A stretch of DNA of 64,000 nucleotides from CAYSGL01 sp964520985. GTDB lineage: Bacteria; Pseudomonadota; Alphaproteobacteria; Micavibrionales; Micavibrionaceae. Each line of letters begins with the position of its first letter. Positions within the stretch are counted from its first letter, which is position 1. A program made the position numbers and the translations under genes. Positions 53,064 to 60,712 of the stretch are shown one piece after another. The DNA lies in the NCBI GenBank assembly GCA_964520985.1, contig CAZFPB010000001.1:186001-250000 (forward strand), given 5' to 3'. The notes below the pieces were generated by a model. That model was not told the DNA's origin and did no database searches. It saw only the letters and a program-made list of their open reading frames with translations.

Positions 53064-53777
53064 TCAAAGGCCAAGTTTTGTCTGACGTGCTTTATTCTGC
53101 TGGTCGTATGGAGAAAAATAACGATCGGGCTGCTGCTCCAGTCTGGGCGGTTTTTGGTTGCGTTCCCGAGCCAGTTCCTCGGTCAGCGTCTTGTTAAGCA
53201 TGTAGGAATTCACAAGCATTTCTTCATACCGGCATTTTTCGGCGCCGTTGAAATAGGCGATCGCCGACACGGCGCGGGCATATTCTTGCGGCGCATGCTT
53301 AATAAGCGTGTTTTGTATATGACGCAGGCCAATATTGTAGGCCGTAAACGGATCTTCTGAGGTATAGCCTATCAACAAATCGTTGTTTCGCTGCAGTTCG
53401 GCGAACTGAATAATCGCCTTGGCCGTGGATGGACCGATCGTGCCATCTTCCGATAATTTTGGCTGGTTTAAGAACAGGCCTTTTGTCTTCAAGGTTTCAA
53501 AATATTCATTCAGGCTTTCTTGAACAGCGCGGACAAGGGTCGTTTTCTTTTCCTGATTTTCACTTAACGGCTGAAAGCTTTCTGCCAGCTGCTGGATATT
53601 GAACACAACCAGTACACCTGTCATCTGGTTTGCTTGCTCATCGAATAAAGGGGATTTAGACCGATTCAGAATGTCATTAAGCTCGGGGGAGGTATCGCAG
53701 ATTGCTCCAGCCTCGGCATTAAAGGCAATGCTCAAAAGGCTCATAAATGCGCCGGATATGATTTTTTGCAGTCCCAT
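53064..53777 (-). CDS. Secreted protein with peptidoglycan-binding-like segment
   Basis: 237 aa. Signal peptide 1-24 (cleavage AEA|G). The middle region has LSEDGTIGPSTAKAIIQF, which matches the DGxxGPxTxxA core of the PF01471 peptidoglycan-binding fold, though the domain looks extended. The C-terminal part is helical and basic with YFSPYDQQNKARQTK. Probably periplasmic or cell-wall associated. Just downstream of leuC on the same strand (60 bases). Confidence 0.62.
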   Translation of the reverse strand: MGLQKIISGAFMSLLSIAFNAEAGAICDTSPELNDILNRSKSPLFDEQANQMTGVLVVFNIQQLAESFQPLSENQEKKTTLVRAVQESLNEYFETLKTKGLFLNQPKLSEDGTIGPSTAKAIIQFAELQRNNDLLIGYTSEDPFTAYNIGLRHIQNTLIKHAPQEYARAVSAIAYFNGAEKCRYEEMLVNSYMLNKTLTEELARERNQKPPRLEQQPDRYFSPYDQQNKARQTKLGL

Positions 53778-53837
53778 AATACCCTCTTTCTTATTTTACG
53801 TAAAATAAACAAAAAAGAAGAAAGAGTAAAGAAAATA

Positions 53838-55244
53838 TTACAAATGGCGAATATCGGTTAATTTTCCAGTGATGGCTGCCGCCGCGGCCATGGCAGGGGA
53901 CATCAGGTGGGTGCGGCCGCCGCGACCCTGACGGCCTTCGAAATTGCGGTTGGAGGTTGAGGCACAGCGCTCGCCGGGGCTGAGCTGATCGGGGTTCATG
54001 CCCAAGCACATGGAGCAGCCGGGTTCGCGCCAGTCGAAGCCAGCGGCTTTCAAAATATCGGCGATGCCTTCTTCTTCTGCCTGTAATTTCACGAGGCCCG
54101 AGCCGGGCACAACCATAGCGGATTTGATGTTGGCTGCGATTTTCTTGCCTTCAACCACCTTTGCGACTTCGCGCAAATCTTCAATGCGGCCGTTGGTGCA
54201 GGAACCGATGAATATTTTATCGAGCGGGATGTCGGTCATTTTCGTGCCGGGGGTGAGGCCCATGTAATCGAGCATGCGTTCAACCGAAGCGCGCTTGGCC
54301 GGGTCTTCGAAATCCGCGGGCGAGGGAACAGCGCCGGTGATGGCAATGACGTCTTCCGGTGTCGTGCCCCACGTCACAGTCGGGGAAATATCTTCGGCGC
54401 GTAAGACGACTTCGCGGTCATAGGTCGCCCCTGCATCACTGGCCAGCGTGCGCCAGTAGGCAACGGCTTTGTCCCACACGTCGCCCTTCGGCGCCATCGG
54501 GCGGCCTTTCATATAGGCAAAAGTTGTTTCATCCGGCGCGACCATGCCGGCGCGTGCGCCGCCTTCGATCGACATGTTACACATCGTCATGCGGCCTTCC
54601 ATGGAGAGGGCGCGCACGGCCTCGCCGGCATATTCGATGACGTAGCCAGTGCCGCCTGCCGTGCCGATTTCGCCGATGATGGCAAGGATCATGTCTTTGG
54701 CGGTGACACCGGGGGCAAGCTGTCCATCAACGGTAATGCGCATCGATTTGGCGGGTTTTTGAATGATGGTTTGTGTCGCCAGTACATGTTCGACTTCGGA
54801 CGTGCCGATGCCGAAGGCGAGGGCGCCGAACGCGCCGTGGGTCGATGTGTGGCTATCGCCACATACAATCGTCATGCCGGGCTGGGTGAATCCTTGTTCA
54901 GGACCGATAATGTGGACGATGCCCTGACGCTTGTCGTGCATATTGAACAGCGGAATGTTGAATTCGGCGCAGTTGGTGTAGAGCGCTTCGACCTGAATGC
55001 GGCTTTGCTCGTCTTCGATGGGCAGGGAGCGGTCGGTCGTGGGGACGTTGTGGTCGCACACGGCCAGCGTGGCATCGGGGCGGCGCACCGGGCGGCCGGC
55101 CATGCGCAACCCTTCGAAGGCCTGCGGCGAGGTCACTTCATGGACGAGGTGACGGTCGATGTAGAGCAGGCAAGTGCCGCCTTCATCCTCGTGAATAACG
55201 TGATCGTCCCAGATTTTCTGAAAAAGCGTGCGTGGTGTGGCCAT
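53838..55244 (-). CDS. leuC: 3-isopropylmalate dehydratase large subunit
   Basis: 468 aa, aconitase family, isomerises 2- to 3-isopropylmalate. Iron-sulfur cysteines lie in IGSCTNGRIEDLREVAK and in CSMCLGMNPDQLSPGERCAS. Start MATPRTLFQKIWDDHVI is the usual one. First gene of this minus-strand stretch; leuD and leuB follow after three inserted genes. Confidence 0.97.
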   Translation of the reverse strand: MATPRTLFQKIWDDHVIHEDEGGTCLLYIDRHLVHEVTSPQAFEGLRMAGRPVRRPDATLAVCDHNVPTTDRSLPIEDEQSRIQVEALYTNCAEFNIPLFNMHDKRQGIVHIIGPEQGFTQPGMTIVCGDSHTSTHGAFGALAFGIGTSEVEHVLATQTIIQKPAKSMRITVDGQLAPGVTAKDMILAIIGEIGTAGGTGYVIEYAGEAVRALSMEGRMTMCNMSIEGGARAGMVAPDETTFAYMKGRPMAPKGDVWDKAVAYWRTLASDAGATYDREVVLRAEDISPTVTWGTTPEDVIAITGAVPSPADFEDPAKRASVERMLDYMGLTPGTKMTDIPLDKIFIGSCTNGRIEDLREVAKVVEGKKIAANIKSAMVVPGSGLVKLQAEEEGIADILKAAGFDWREPGCSMCLGMNPDQLSPGERCASTSNRNFEGRQGRGGRTHLMSPAMAAAAAITGKLTDIRHL

Positions 55245-55415
55245 AAAAAGATATAGCGGCGAAGCCCTTCAAAAATCAAGGTTTTCTGCGGATCCTTCCG
55301 GAAATTACCCGATTAGATCGAATTTTATCGAACTTTTACCCTGCCCTAACCTTAGTAGGGTACTATTTCATTGCAGTGCACAAATTTATGTGCGATGCAC
55401 AAGAGGGTAAAAATT

Positions 55416-55688
55416 ATGACTATCATTGTTCACGGACTGGAGGCGATGGCTTCCTTAAGTATTCATCAGGGGGCCTTGGCCATCCGCTTTGCCGATCCGG
55501 CCTATGTGCGCAGCGAGCAGGTGCTGGTCGAGCGCAAGAGTCGCAAGGTCGGTGTGGTGTTTGAGCATGCCTATCATGATCTGGGGCTTTTGCCCGCCAG
55601 TATTGATCTGGAAAGCCTGTCCGTCGCCCAATTATCCGGGGATGCGCATAGTCTGAAACTAAGCGCGCCCGTCAAGATTTCATCGTAA
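55416..55688 (+). CDS. Small hypothetical protein
   Basis: 90 aa from ATG 55416, with AGAGGG ten bases before. Soluble, mixed strand/helix (GALAIRFADPAYVRSEQVLVERKSRKVGVVFEHAY). No family recognised. Upstream, TGCACAA is repeated at 55377-55383 and 55396-55402, 19 bases apart, a possible operator. The next gene, 55706, starts 17 bases after it, so the two may form one transcript. Confidence 0.55.
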   Translation: MTIIVHGLEAMASLSIHQGALAIRFADPAYVRSEQVLVERKSRKVGVVFEHAYHDLGLLPASIDLESLSVAQLSGDAHSLKLSAPVKISS

Positions 55689-55705
55689 TAACAAGGAGAG
55701 TATCA

Positions 55706-55798
55706 ATGAACACCGCCATCAAATTAAAAGAAGTCGTGCCGATCTGTAATGGGTCCAGCGGCTGTGTATCCGGTTCCTTGCCTGTTATTCGCAAATAA
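55706..55798 (+). CDS. 30-residue cysteine-containing peptide
   Basis: A 30-codon frame with a textbook AAGGAG five to six bases before the ATG. N-terminal half MNTAIKLKEVVPI is leader-like; the second half has two cysteines five residues apart within a Gly/Ser-rich stretch (CNGSSGC), then SGSLPV and a basic end. It could be a ribosomally made, modified peptide precursor, a small regulatory peptide, or a chance frame with a good ribosome binding site. No modification enzyme lies nearby. Confidence 0.5.
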   Translation: MNTAIKLKEVVPICNGSSGCVSGSLPVIRK

Positions 55799-55858
55799 TT
55801 CCTTGCTTTTTCACCCATAACACATTATGTTAAATAAAATTTAACGAGGGAATGTGGT

Positions 55859-56026
55859 ATGTTTTTGAAAAAGACAATTATGGGCGGTGCGATAGCGCTT
55901 AGCGCTGGTATAGCAGGAGCATTTGCCCTGAGCAGTGCGAATGAGCAGATCAAACACCAAGATCTGGCTAAGTGCGAAACAAATCCAACAACGCCTGCCT
56001 GTAAGGCGATGTATCAAATCAAATAA
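55859..56026 (+). CDS. Small exported or membrane peptide
   Basis: 55 aa; GAGGG precedes ATG 55859. Residues 1-26 are a hydrophobic N-terminus rich in Gly and Ala (GGAIALSAGIAGAFALSSA), likely a membrane anchor or signal. The short mature part carries two cysteines (KCETNPTTPACKAMY). A strong terminator follows immediately. No family recognised. Confidence 0.6.
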   Translation: MFLKKTIMGGAIALSAGIAGAFALSSANEQIKHQDLAKCETNPTTPACKAMYQIK

Positions 56027-56050
56027 AAAAGCGGCCTGCGGGCCGCTTTT
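56027..56050 (+). terminator. Terminator after the 55-aa gene
   Basis: AAAAGCGGCC, loop TGCG, GGCCGCTTTT. Works in both directions and also closes the convergent I78-type gene. Confidence 0.88.
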
Positions 56051-56070
56051 GTGTATTCGGGATTGTGTGC

Positions 56071-56427
56071 TTAAGAGCAGTGCATCCGGGTGACGATCCC
56101 CTTATCATCGAGATCGGCGTTGATGCGGTCGGCACGGTAATCCATCGTGACGGCTTGGCCTGGCTTAATGATGCGGAACGGGCGGCCTGTGCCTTGTAAG
56201 AAGGTTTCGACGTCAGCCGCCGATTTACCAACCCATTCATCGAAATTGCAGTCGGCTTCTGCCATGACCGGCAGGGGAGCGGACTCATCCTGCTGCGCAA
56301 TCGGACCGCTTGTCGCTACGCCGTCTGCATCAGAAAAGGCAGGCTTCACGAGAATGCCAACGGTGGCAATGAAAACGACCACGGCGACGGACACAGACAG
56401 GATTAAAACCGATTTGTTGGACGTCAT
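56071..56427 (-). CDS. I78-family peptidase inhibitor-like protein
   Basis: 118 aa. N-terminal hydrophobic segment 8-30 acts as anchor or signal. C-terminal 60 residues match the I78 inhibitor family (PF11720): CNFDEWVGKSAADVE, then PFRIIKPGQAVTMDYRADRIN, ending with a Cys that can pair with the first (MHCS). Members inhibit serine proteases in fungi; bacterial function is unclear. Follows rplS on the same strand. Confidence 0.82.
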   Translation of the reverse strand: MTSNKSVLILSVSVAVVVFIATVGILVKPAFSDADGVATSGPIAQQDESAPLPVMAEADCNFDEWVGKSAADVETFLQGTGRPFRIIKPGQAVTMDYRADRINADLDDKGIVTRMHCS

Positions 56428-56444
56428 CGTGGTCGCTCCTAATA

Positions 56445-57098
56445 TTAAGCGTTGTCAGCCGGTGTTTCAGCAGCAGCGGCAGCGGCGGCTTCTTCAGCGG
56501 CTTTTGCAGCAGCTTCAGCAGCCTTGGCTTCAGCTTCGGCTTTTGCCGCAGCGGCGGCAGCAGCGATCTCAGCGTTTTTCGCATCGATCTTGGCTTGTGC
56601 TTTGGCTTCGTGACCAGCGCGGGCTTCTGCCTTGGCAGCGTTTTTCGCTTCTTTTTTCGCGGCTGTTTTTTGTGTTTTTGTGATACCTGCATCCGCTGTT
56701 TCATCGATACCCTCGATGCTGTGGCCGGTTGTGCGCTCGGAGATACGAGCGGACTTACCACGACGGTCGCGCAGGAAGTAGAGTTTCGCACGACGTACCG
56801 AACCACGGCGGACCAGTTCGATCGATTCAATGCGTGGGGAGAACAGCGGGAAGACACGCTCTACGCCTTCGCCGAGCGAAATCTTGCGCACGGTGAAGCT
56901 GGCGTTCAGGTCATTCTCGCTGCCCGAACGCGCGATGCACACGCCTTCATACGTCTGGACGCGCTCACGCTCGCCATCGCGGATTTTGACGTTCACTTTA
57001 ATCGTGTCGCCCGGGGAGAATTGTGGGATTTCCTTGGCGGCTTTCAGACCTTCAAGGTGTTTTTGCTCAAACTTCTGGAGCACTGCGTTGCTTTTCAT
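56445..57098 (-). CDS. rplS: Ribosomal protein bL19 with long C-terminal extension
   Basis: 217 aa. The L19 core is about 1-120: FSPGDTIKVNVKIRDGERERVQ, YEGVCIARSGSENDLNASFTVRKISLGEGVERVFPLFSP, ending LYFLRDRRGKSARISER. The remaining 95 residues are nearly all Ala, Lys and Glu, and form an extension not present in E. coli (115 aa). Last gene of the ffh-rpsP-rimM-trmD-rplS cluster. A hairpin leader precedes it (57118-57160). Confidence 0.95.
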   Translation of the reverse strand: MKSNAVLQKFEQKHLEGLKAAKEIPQFSPGDTIKVNVKIRDGERERVQTYEGVCIARSGSENDLNASFTVRKISLGEGVERVFPLFSPRIESIELVRRGSVRRAKLYFLRDRRGKSARISERTTGHSIEGIDETADAGITKTQKTAAKKEAKNAAKAEARAGHEAKAQAKIDAKNAEIAAAAAAAKAEAEAKAAEAAAKAAEEAAAAAAAETPADNA

Positions 57099-57117
57099 CG
57101 TTTTTTCCTTTGTTGAA

Positions 57118-57160
57118 GGGCCTCGTAATCAGACGGGAGTTAGTCTCCGCTGGCAGGCCC
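57118..57160 (-). promoter_or_regulatory. Hairpin leader before rplS
   Basis: Outer stem GGGCCT (57118-57123) with AGGCCC (57155-57160) enclosing an inner GGAG/CTCC hairpin. It lies 20 bases upstream of the rplS ATG and 64 bases after the trmD stop. Could control rplS or terminate part of the transcript. Confidence 0.4.
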
Positions 57161-57224
57161 AATTGTCTTTTTATGGGTTAAACTGGGCGCTTTATCGCAG
57201 AAAACCGCCAATGGCGCAAGGAAA

Positions 57225-57929
57225 TTATTGCGGCTTTTTGAGCAGGTCCGGGCGGCGTTGTTCAGTGATTTCAAGGCTTTGCGCGCGGCGCCAGGCGTCA
57301 ATTTTCCCGTGATCGCCGGATTTCAGGATGTCAGGGACGGGATAGAGGGTGCCGGAGGCCGATTCCCATTCGGGCGGGCGGGTGTAATGGGGGTATTCGA
57401 GCAGGCCGCCGGTTGCCGCGCCGAAGCTCTCATTGTCCGGCGTGTCGACATTGCCCATGACGCCGGGCAGGAGGCGGATGCAGGCATCCATTAATGTCAG
57501 GGCGGCGACTTCCCCGCCCGAGAGCACATAGTCACCGATCGAAATTTCTTCGAAGCCTTGCGCATCCAGCACGCGCTGGTCGACGCCTTCATAGCGGCCG
57601 CAGAGCAGGGTGATGGTGTCTTCCACCGCCAGTTCTTTCACCAGAGACTGGTTCAGCAATTTGCCGCGCGGGGAGAGGTAGATTTTACGGCCCACTTTGG
57701 GCAGGGACAGCAGCGCGCGTTCAATAATGTCAGGGCGCATGACCATGCCCGCACCGCCGCCATAGGGCGTGTCATCGACGGTCTGGTGCTTGTCGGTCGC
57801 ATGTTCGCGGATCTGAATGGTTGTATAGGACCATTTATTGTCTTCCAGCGCGCGGCCTGCAAGGGAGTGGCCGAGATAACCCGGGAACATGTCGGGGAAG
57901 AGCGTCAGCAAATTGACGTGGAAGCTCAT
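57225..57929 (-). CDS. trmD: tRNA (guanine-37-N1)-methyltransferase
   Basis: 234 aa. SPOUT methyltransferase with the trefoil-knot motifs LLCGRYEGVDQRVLD and ISIGDYVLSGGEVAAL. Start overlaps the rimM stop by four bases (ATGA). Protects the reading frame by methylating G37 of tRNAs for Leu, Pro and Arg. Confidence 0.96.
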   Translation of the reverse strand: MSFHVNLLTLFPDMFPGYLGHSLAGRALEDNKWSYTTIQIREHATDKHQTVDDTPYGGGAGMVMRPDIIERALLSLPKVGRKIYLSPRGKLLNQSLVKELAVEDTITLLCGRYEGVDQRVLDAQGFEEISIGDYVLSGGEVAALTLMDACIRLLPGVMGNVDTPDNESFGAATGGLLEYPHYTRPPEWESASGTLYPVPDILKSGDHGKIDAWRRAQSLEITEQRRPDLLKKPQ

Positions 57930-58417
57930 TCGAGCAGGCCTTCGGGAATATCGACAGTGATTGTCTCGGCGATGTCGAGCACAGTTTCTTCCGTGAAATG
58001 AAGGTAGAAGCTTGGGCCATGCGGCGGTTTGATGTCGAGCAGGTCGCTCGCGCCGAAGTTCGTGACGTCGATGACCGTGCCGATGACCGTGCCGGTTTTA
58101 TCGACGCAGGTTTTGCCGATGAGGTCGATGTAATAATATTCTTCTTCATCGGGCGGCGGCAGGATCGCGCGATCGACATAGAGTTGCGTGCCGCGTAATT
58201 TTTCCGCGATGGTGCGATCGGTGATGCCGTCAACTTCAGCCAGCCAGTGATCTTTCATCGCGTTTTTGAGTTTCAGCTTGATCGTTTTTGTGGACTGCTC
58301 GTCAGTGAAAAGCGTTCCAGAAAAAAGAGCGAGATTGTCGGCATAGGTGCGCACCTTGACCAGGCCTTTGACGCCGTGGACGGTGGAAATTTCGCCGATA
58401 AGGATGCGGTCTGTCAT
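57926..58417 (-). CDS. rimM: 16S rRNA processing protein RimM
   Basis: 163 aa; N-terminal RimM domain (ILIGEISTVHGVKGLVKVRTY) and C-terminal PRC-barrel (YYYIDLIGKTCVDKTGTVIGTV). Helps 30S maturation. The ATG at 58417 lies only six bases after a terminator-type hairpin, and the sole G-rich sequence that could act as ribosome binding site is inside that hairpin. Confidence 0.93.
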   Translation of the reverse strand: MTDRILIGEISTVHGVKGLVKVRTYADNLALFSGTLFTDEQSTKTIKLKLKNAMKDHWLAEVDGITDRTIAEKLRGTQLYVDRAILPPPDEEEYYYIDLIGKTCVDKTGTVIGTVIDVTNFGASDLLDIKPPHGPSFYLHFTEETVLDIAETITVDIPEGLLE

Positions 58418-58422
58418 GATAG

Positions 58423-58453
58423 AAAAAACCCCCGCCCAGGTGAGCGGGGGTTT
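58423..58453 (-). terminator. Terminator-like hairpin between rpsP and rimM
   Basis: AAACCCCCGC / GCGGGGGTTT with loop CCAGGTGA, and on the minus strand a T6 tail. It begins 9 bases after the rpsP stop and ends just before the rimM start. Confidence 0.7.
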
Positions 58454-58461
58454 CCATTTAA

Positions 58462-58923
58462 CTATTCAGCAGCTGGTTCTTCAGCAGCGGCTTCTGGTGC
58501 AGCTTCTTCAGCTGGAGCAGCAGCGGCGGCTTCTTTAGCGGCTTTTGCATCGGCTTCTGCCTGGGCAGCTGCTTCAGCGGCAGCTTCTTTTTTCTTGGCT
58601 TTTTCAGCGATCATCATTTTTGTTTTGTCAGATGGCTGTGCTTTGTTCGGGTTGTTGCGCTGGGCTGGTACAGGGGCCAGACCGGCTTTGCCGAGGAAGG
58701 TAGCAACGCGGTCAGATGGCTGGGCGCCTTGGGCGAGCCAGTAAGTGACGCGCTCGGCATTCATGACAACGCGGGCTGCGTCATCTTTGTTGAGCAGCGG
58801 GTTGTAGGTGCCTACTTTTTCGATGAAGCGGCCATCGCGCGGCATGCGCTTGTCGGCGACGACGATCGAGTAGTGAGGGCGGTTTTTACGTCCACCGCGG
58901 GACAGTCTGATTGCTATTGCCAT
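58462..58923 (-). CDS. rpsP: Ribosomal protein bS16 with C-terminal extension
   Basis: 153 aa from ATG 58923, with GGAG upstream (a longer frame to 58947 lacks one). S16 core about 1-82 begins MAIAIRLSRGGRKNRPHYSIVVADKR. The rest (about 70 residues) is Ala/Glu/Lys-rich and ends EEPAAE, an extension not in E. coli S16 (82 aa). Downstream of ffh (32 bases). Confidence 0.95.
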   Translation of the reverse strand: MAIAIRLSRGGRKNRPHYSIVVADKRMPRDGRFIEKVGTYNPLLNKDDAARVVMNAERVTYWLAQGAQPSDRVATFLGKAGLAPVPAQRNNPNKAQPSDKTKMMIAEKAKKKEAAAEAAAQAEADAKAAKEAAAAAPAEEAAPEAAAEEPAAE

Positions 58924-58955
58924 TTTTATTTCTCCTTTAAATTTCAATAGTTGGT

Positions 58956-60515
58956 TTAACGTTTTTTTCTGTTCTTTTTAGTGCCACCCCGATTGGGGAA
59001 TCCTTGGTTCATCATGCCCGGCATAGGCATCCCGCCGCCGAGGCCCGGGAGTGCGCCGCCGAAATTGCCGCCCGCAAAAGGGTTCGGGCCGAGCGGGCTT
59101 TGAGACATCATGTCCATGTCTTTGCCGAGTGCATCAGGATCCATCGATCCTGCCATCAGCGCCAGATCATCGGCTTTTCCGCCCATCATCTGTTTCATCA
59201 TGCCCATCATTTTGCCCGCGCCCATTTTCTTGACGCGTTTCATCATGGTCTGCATGTCGGCTTGTTGTTTGCAGAGTTTATTGACGTCCTGAACGGTTAC
59301 ACCCGAGCCTTCGGCAATGCGGCGTTTACGCGACGCATTGAGCAGGGCAGGCTTGGCGCGCTCTTTCCTGGTCATCGACAGGATAATCGCTTCCTGTTTA
59401 GACATGATGGAATCGCCGCCCATATTTTCGAGCTGCGAGGCCATTTTTCCAATACCAGGCAGCAGTTTCATCATCGCGCCCATGCCGCCCATGTTTTTCA
59501 TCTGGCGCATCTGCATGAGCAGGTCGTTGAAATCGAAGGCGCCTTCGTTAAATTTTTGCGCCATTTTGGCGGCGTCTTCGGCCTGAACATTCTCAACGGC
59601 TTTTTCGACGAGAGAGACAACATCGCCCATGCCGAGGATGCGGCCTGCGACGCGGTTCGGGTGGAAGGCTTCGATCGCGTCCCATTTTTCGCCGACGCCG
59701 ACGAGCTTGATCGGCTTGCCGGTAACGGCGCGCATTGAGAGCGCCGCGCCGCCGCGCGCATCGCCATCAAGGCGGGTGAGGATAATCCCGGTAACGCCCA
59801 CGGCATCATCGAAAGCCTTGGCGGTGTTAACCGCATCCTGACCCGTCATCGCATCGGCGACGAGCAGGGTTTCGACAGGCTTCGAGAGATCGCGGATTGC
59901 GGTGATTTCGCGCATCAGCGCATCATCAATGGAAATACGGCCCGCCGTATCGAGCATGACGACATCGAAGCCGCCAAGGCGTGCTTCTTTCAAAGCGCGT
60001 TCCGTAATCTGGATCGGTGTTTCGCCTTTGATGATTTCAAGAGTTGCCGTCTTGGTTTGCTCACCCAGAATGGCAAGCTGCTCCTGCGCGGCAGGGCGCG
60101 TGGTGTCGAGCGACGCCATCAGCACTTTTTTGCGCTGCTTGTCGGCGAGGAATTTTGCGATCTTAGCGGTCGAGGTCGTTTTACCGCCGCCTTGCAGACC
60201 GACCATCAGATAGACAGACGGAGTCGCGCCAAATTGCAGATCGCTTGTATCGCTGCCGAGCATTTCGACCAACGCGTCGTGCACGATTTTGACGACCTGC
60301 TGCGCCGGCTGAACCGATTTGATGATGTCCTGACCGACAGCGCGTTCTTTTACGCGCTCGATGAAGTCTTTGACGACGGGCAGGGCGACGTCAGCTTCGA
60401 GCAGGGCGACGCGGATTTCGCGGGTCACCGCATTGACGTCGTCTTCGCTCAGCCTGCCGCGTCCGCGTAAGGAGTCGAAAATACCACCAAGCTTGTCACT
60501 CAAAGAATCAAACAT
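58956..60515 (-). CDS. ffh: Signal recognition particle protein Ffh
   Basis: 519 aa. N-G GTPase: GLQGGGKTTSTAKIA (P loop), DTAGRISID, TKLDG-type TRLDGDARGG. The C-terminal M domain is methionine-rich (MMKLLPGIGKMASQLENM and the MKQMM region), binding signal peptides and 4.5S RNA. Pairs with FtsY (62794). First gene of the minus-strand ffh-rplS run. Confidence 0.97.
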   Translation of the reverse strand: MFDSLSDKLGGIFDSLRGRGRLSEDDVNAVTREIRVALLEADVALPVVKDFIERVKERAVGQDIIKSVQPAQQVVKIVHDALVEMLGSDTSDLQFGATPSVYLMVGLQGGGKTTSTAKIAKFLADKQRKKVLMASLDTTRPAAQEQLAILGEQTKTATLEIIKGETPIQITERALKEARLGGFDVVMLDTAGRISIDDALMREITAIRDLSKPVETLLVADAMTGQDAVNTAKAFDDAVGVTGIILTRLDGDARGGAALSMRAVTGKPIKLVGVGEKWDAIEAFHPNRVAGRILGMGDVVSLVEKAVENVQAEDAAKMAQKFNEGAFDFNDLLMQMRQMKNMGGMGAMMKLLPGIGKMASQLENMGGDSIMSKQEAIILSMTRKERAKPALLNASRKRRIAEGSGVTVQDVNKLCKQQADMQTMMKRVKKMGAGKMMGMMKQMMGGKADDLALMAGSMDPDALGKDMDMMSQSPLGPNPFAGGNFGGALPGLGGGMPMPGMMNQGFPNRGGTKKNRKKR

Positions 60516-60712
60516 TCATCATCTCTTTTGTTCCAAGCCCGCAACCGCGCTGCGCGCGTCGGGTTTGGAACGGTAAACCCAAATCAAAGCAATTTCGCCC
60601 CAGTGAGCGTAACTTCGCCGACTGAGGTGTCCCGTTAGGCACGATCTTTACAGGTCGTCTCCGGAAAATATGAGGGCTTTATAGCCGCAAAGGCCTATGA
60701 TAATCAAGTGTT
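60516..60712. other. Divergent ffh / dapF intergenic region with hairpins
   Basis: 197 bases between two divergent genes. It holds a 9-bp stem CCAAGCCCG / CGGGTTTGG (60536-60569 region), a GTGTCC/GGCAC hairpin and an ACGA/TCGT hairpin (about 60628-60660). No 4.5S RNA consensus (GGAAGCAGCC type) was found. Promoters for both genes must lie here; none is obvious. Confidence 0.4.

Noticed and set aside
60516..60712. 4.5S/SRP RNA gene next to ffh
   Set aside because: The conserved SRP Alu-less core (GGTCAGG ... GGAAGCAGCC) is not present.
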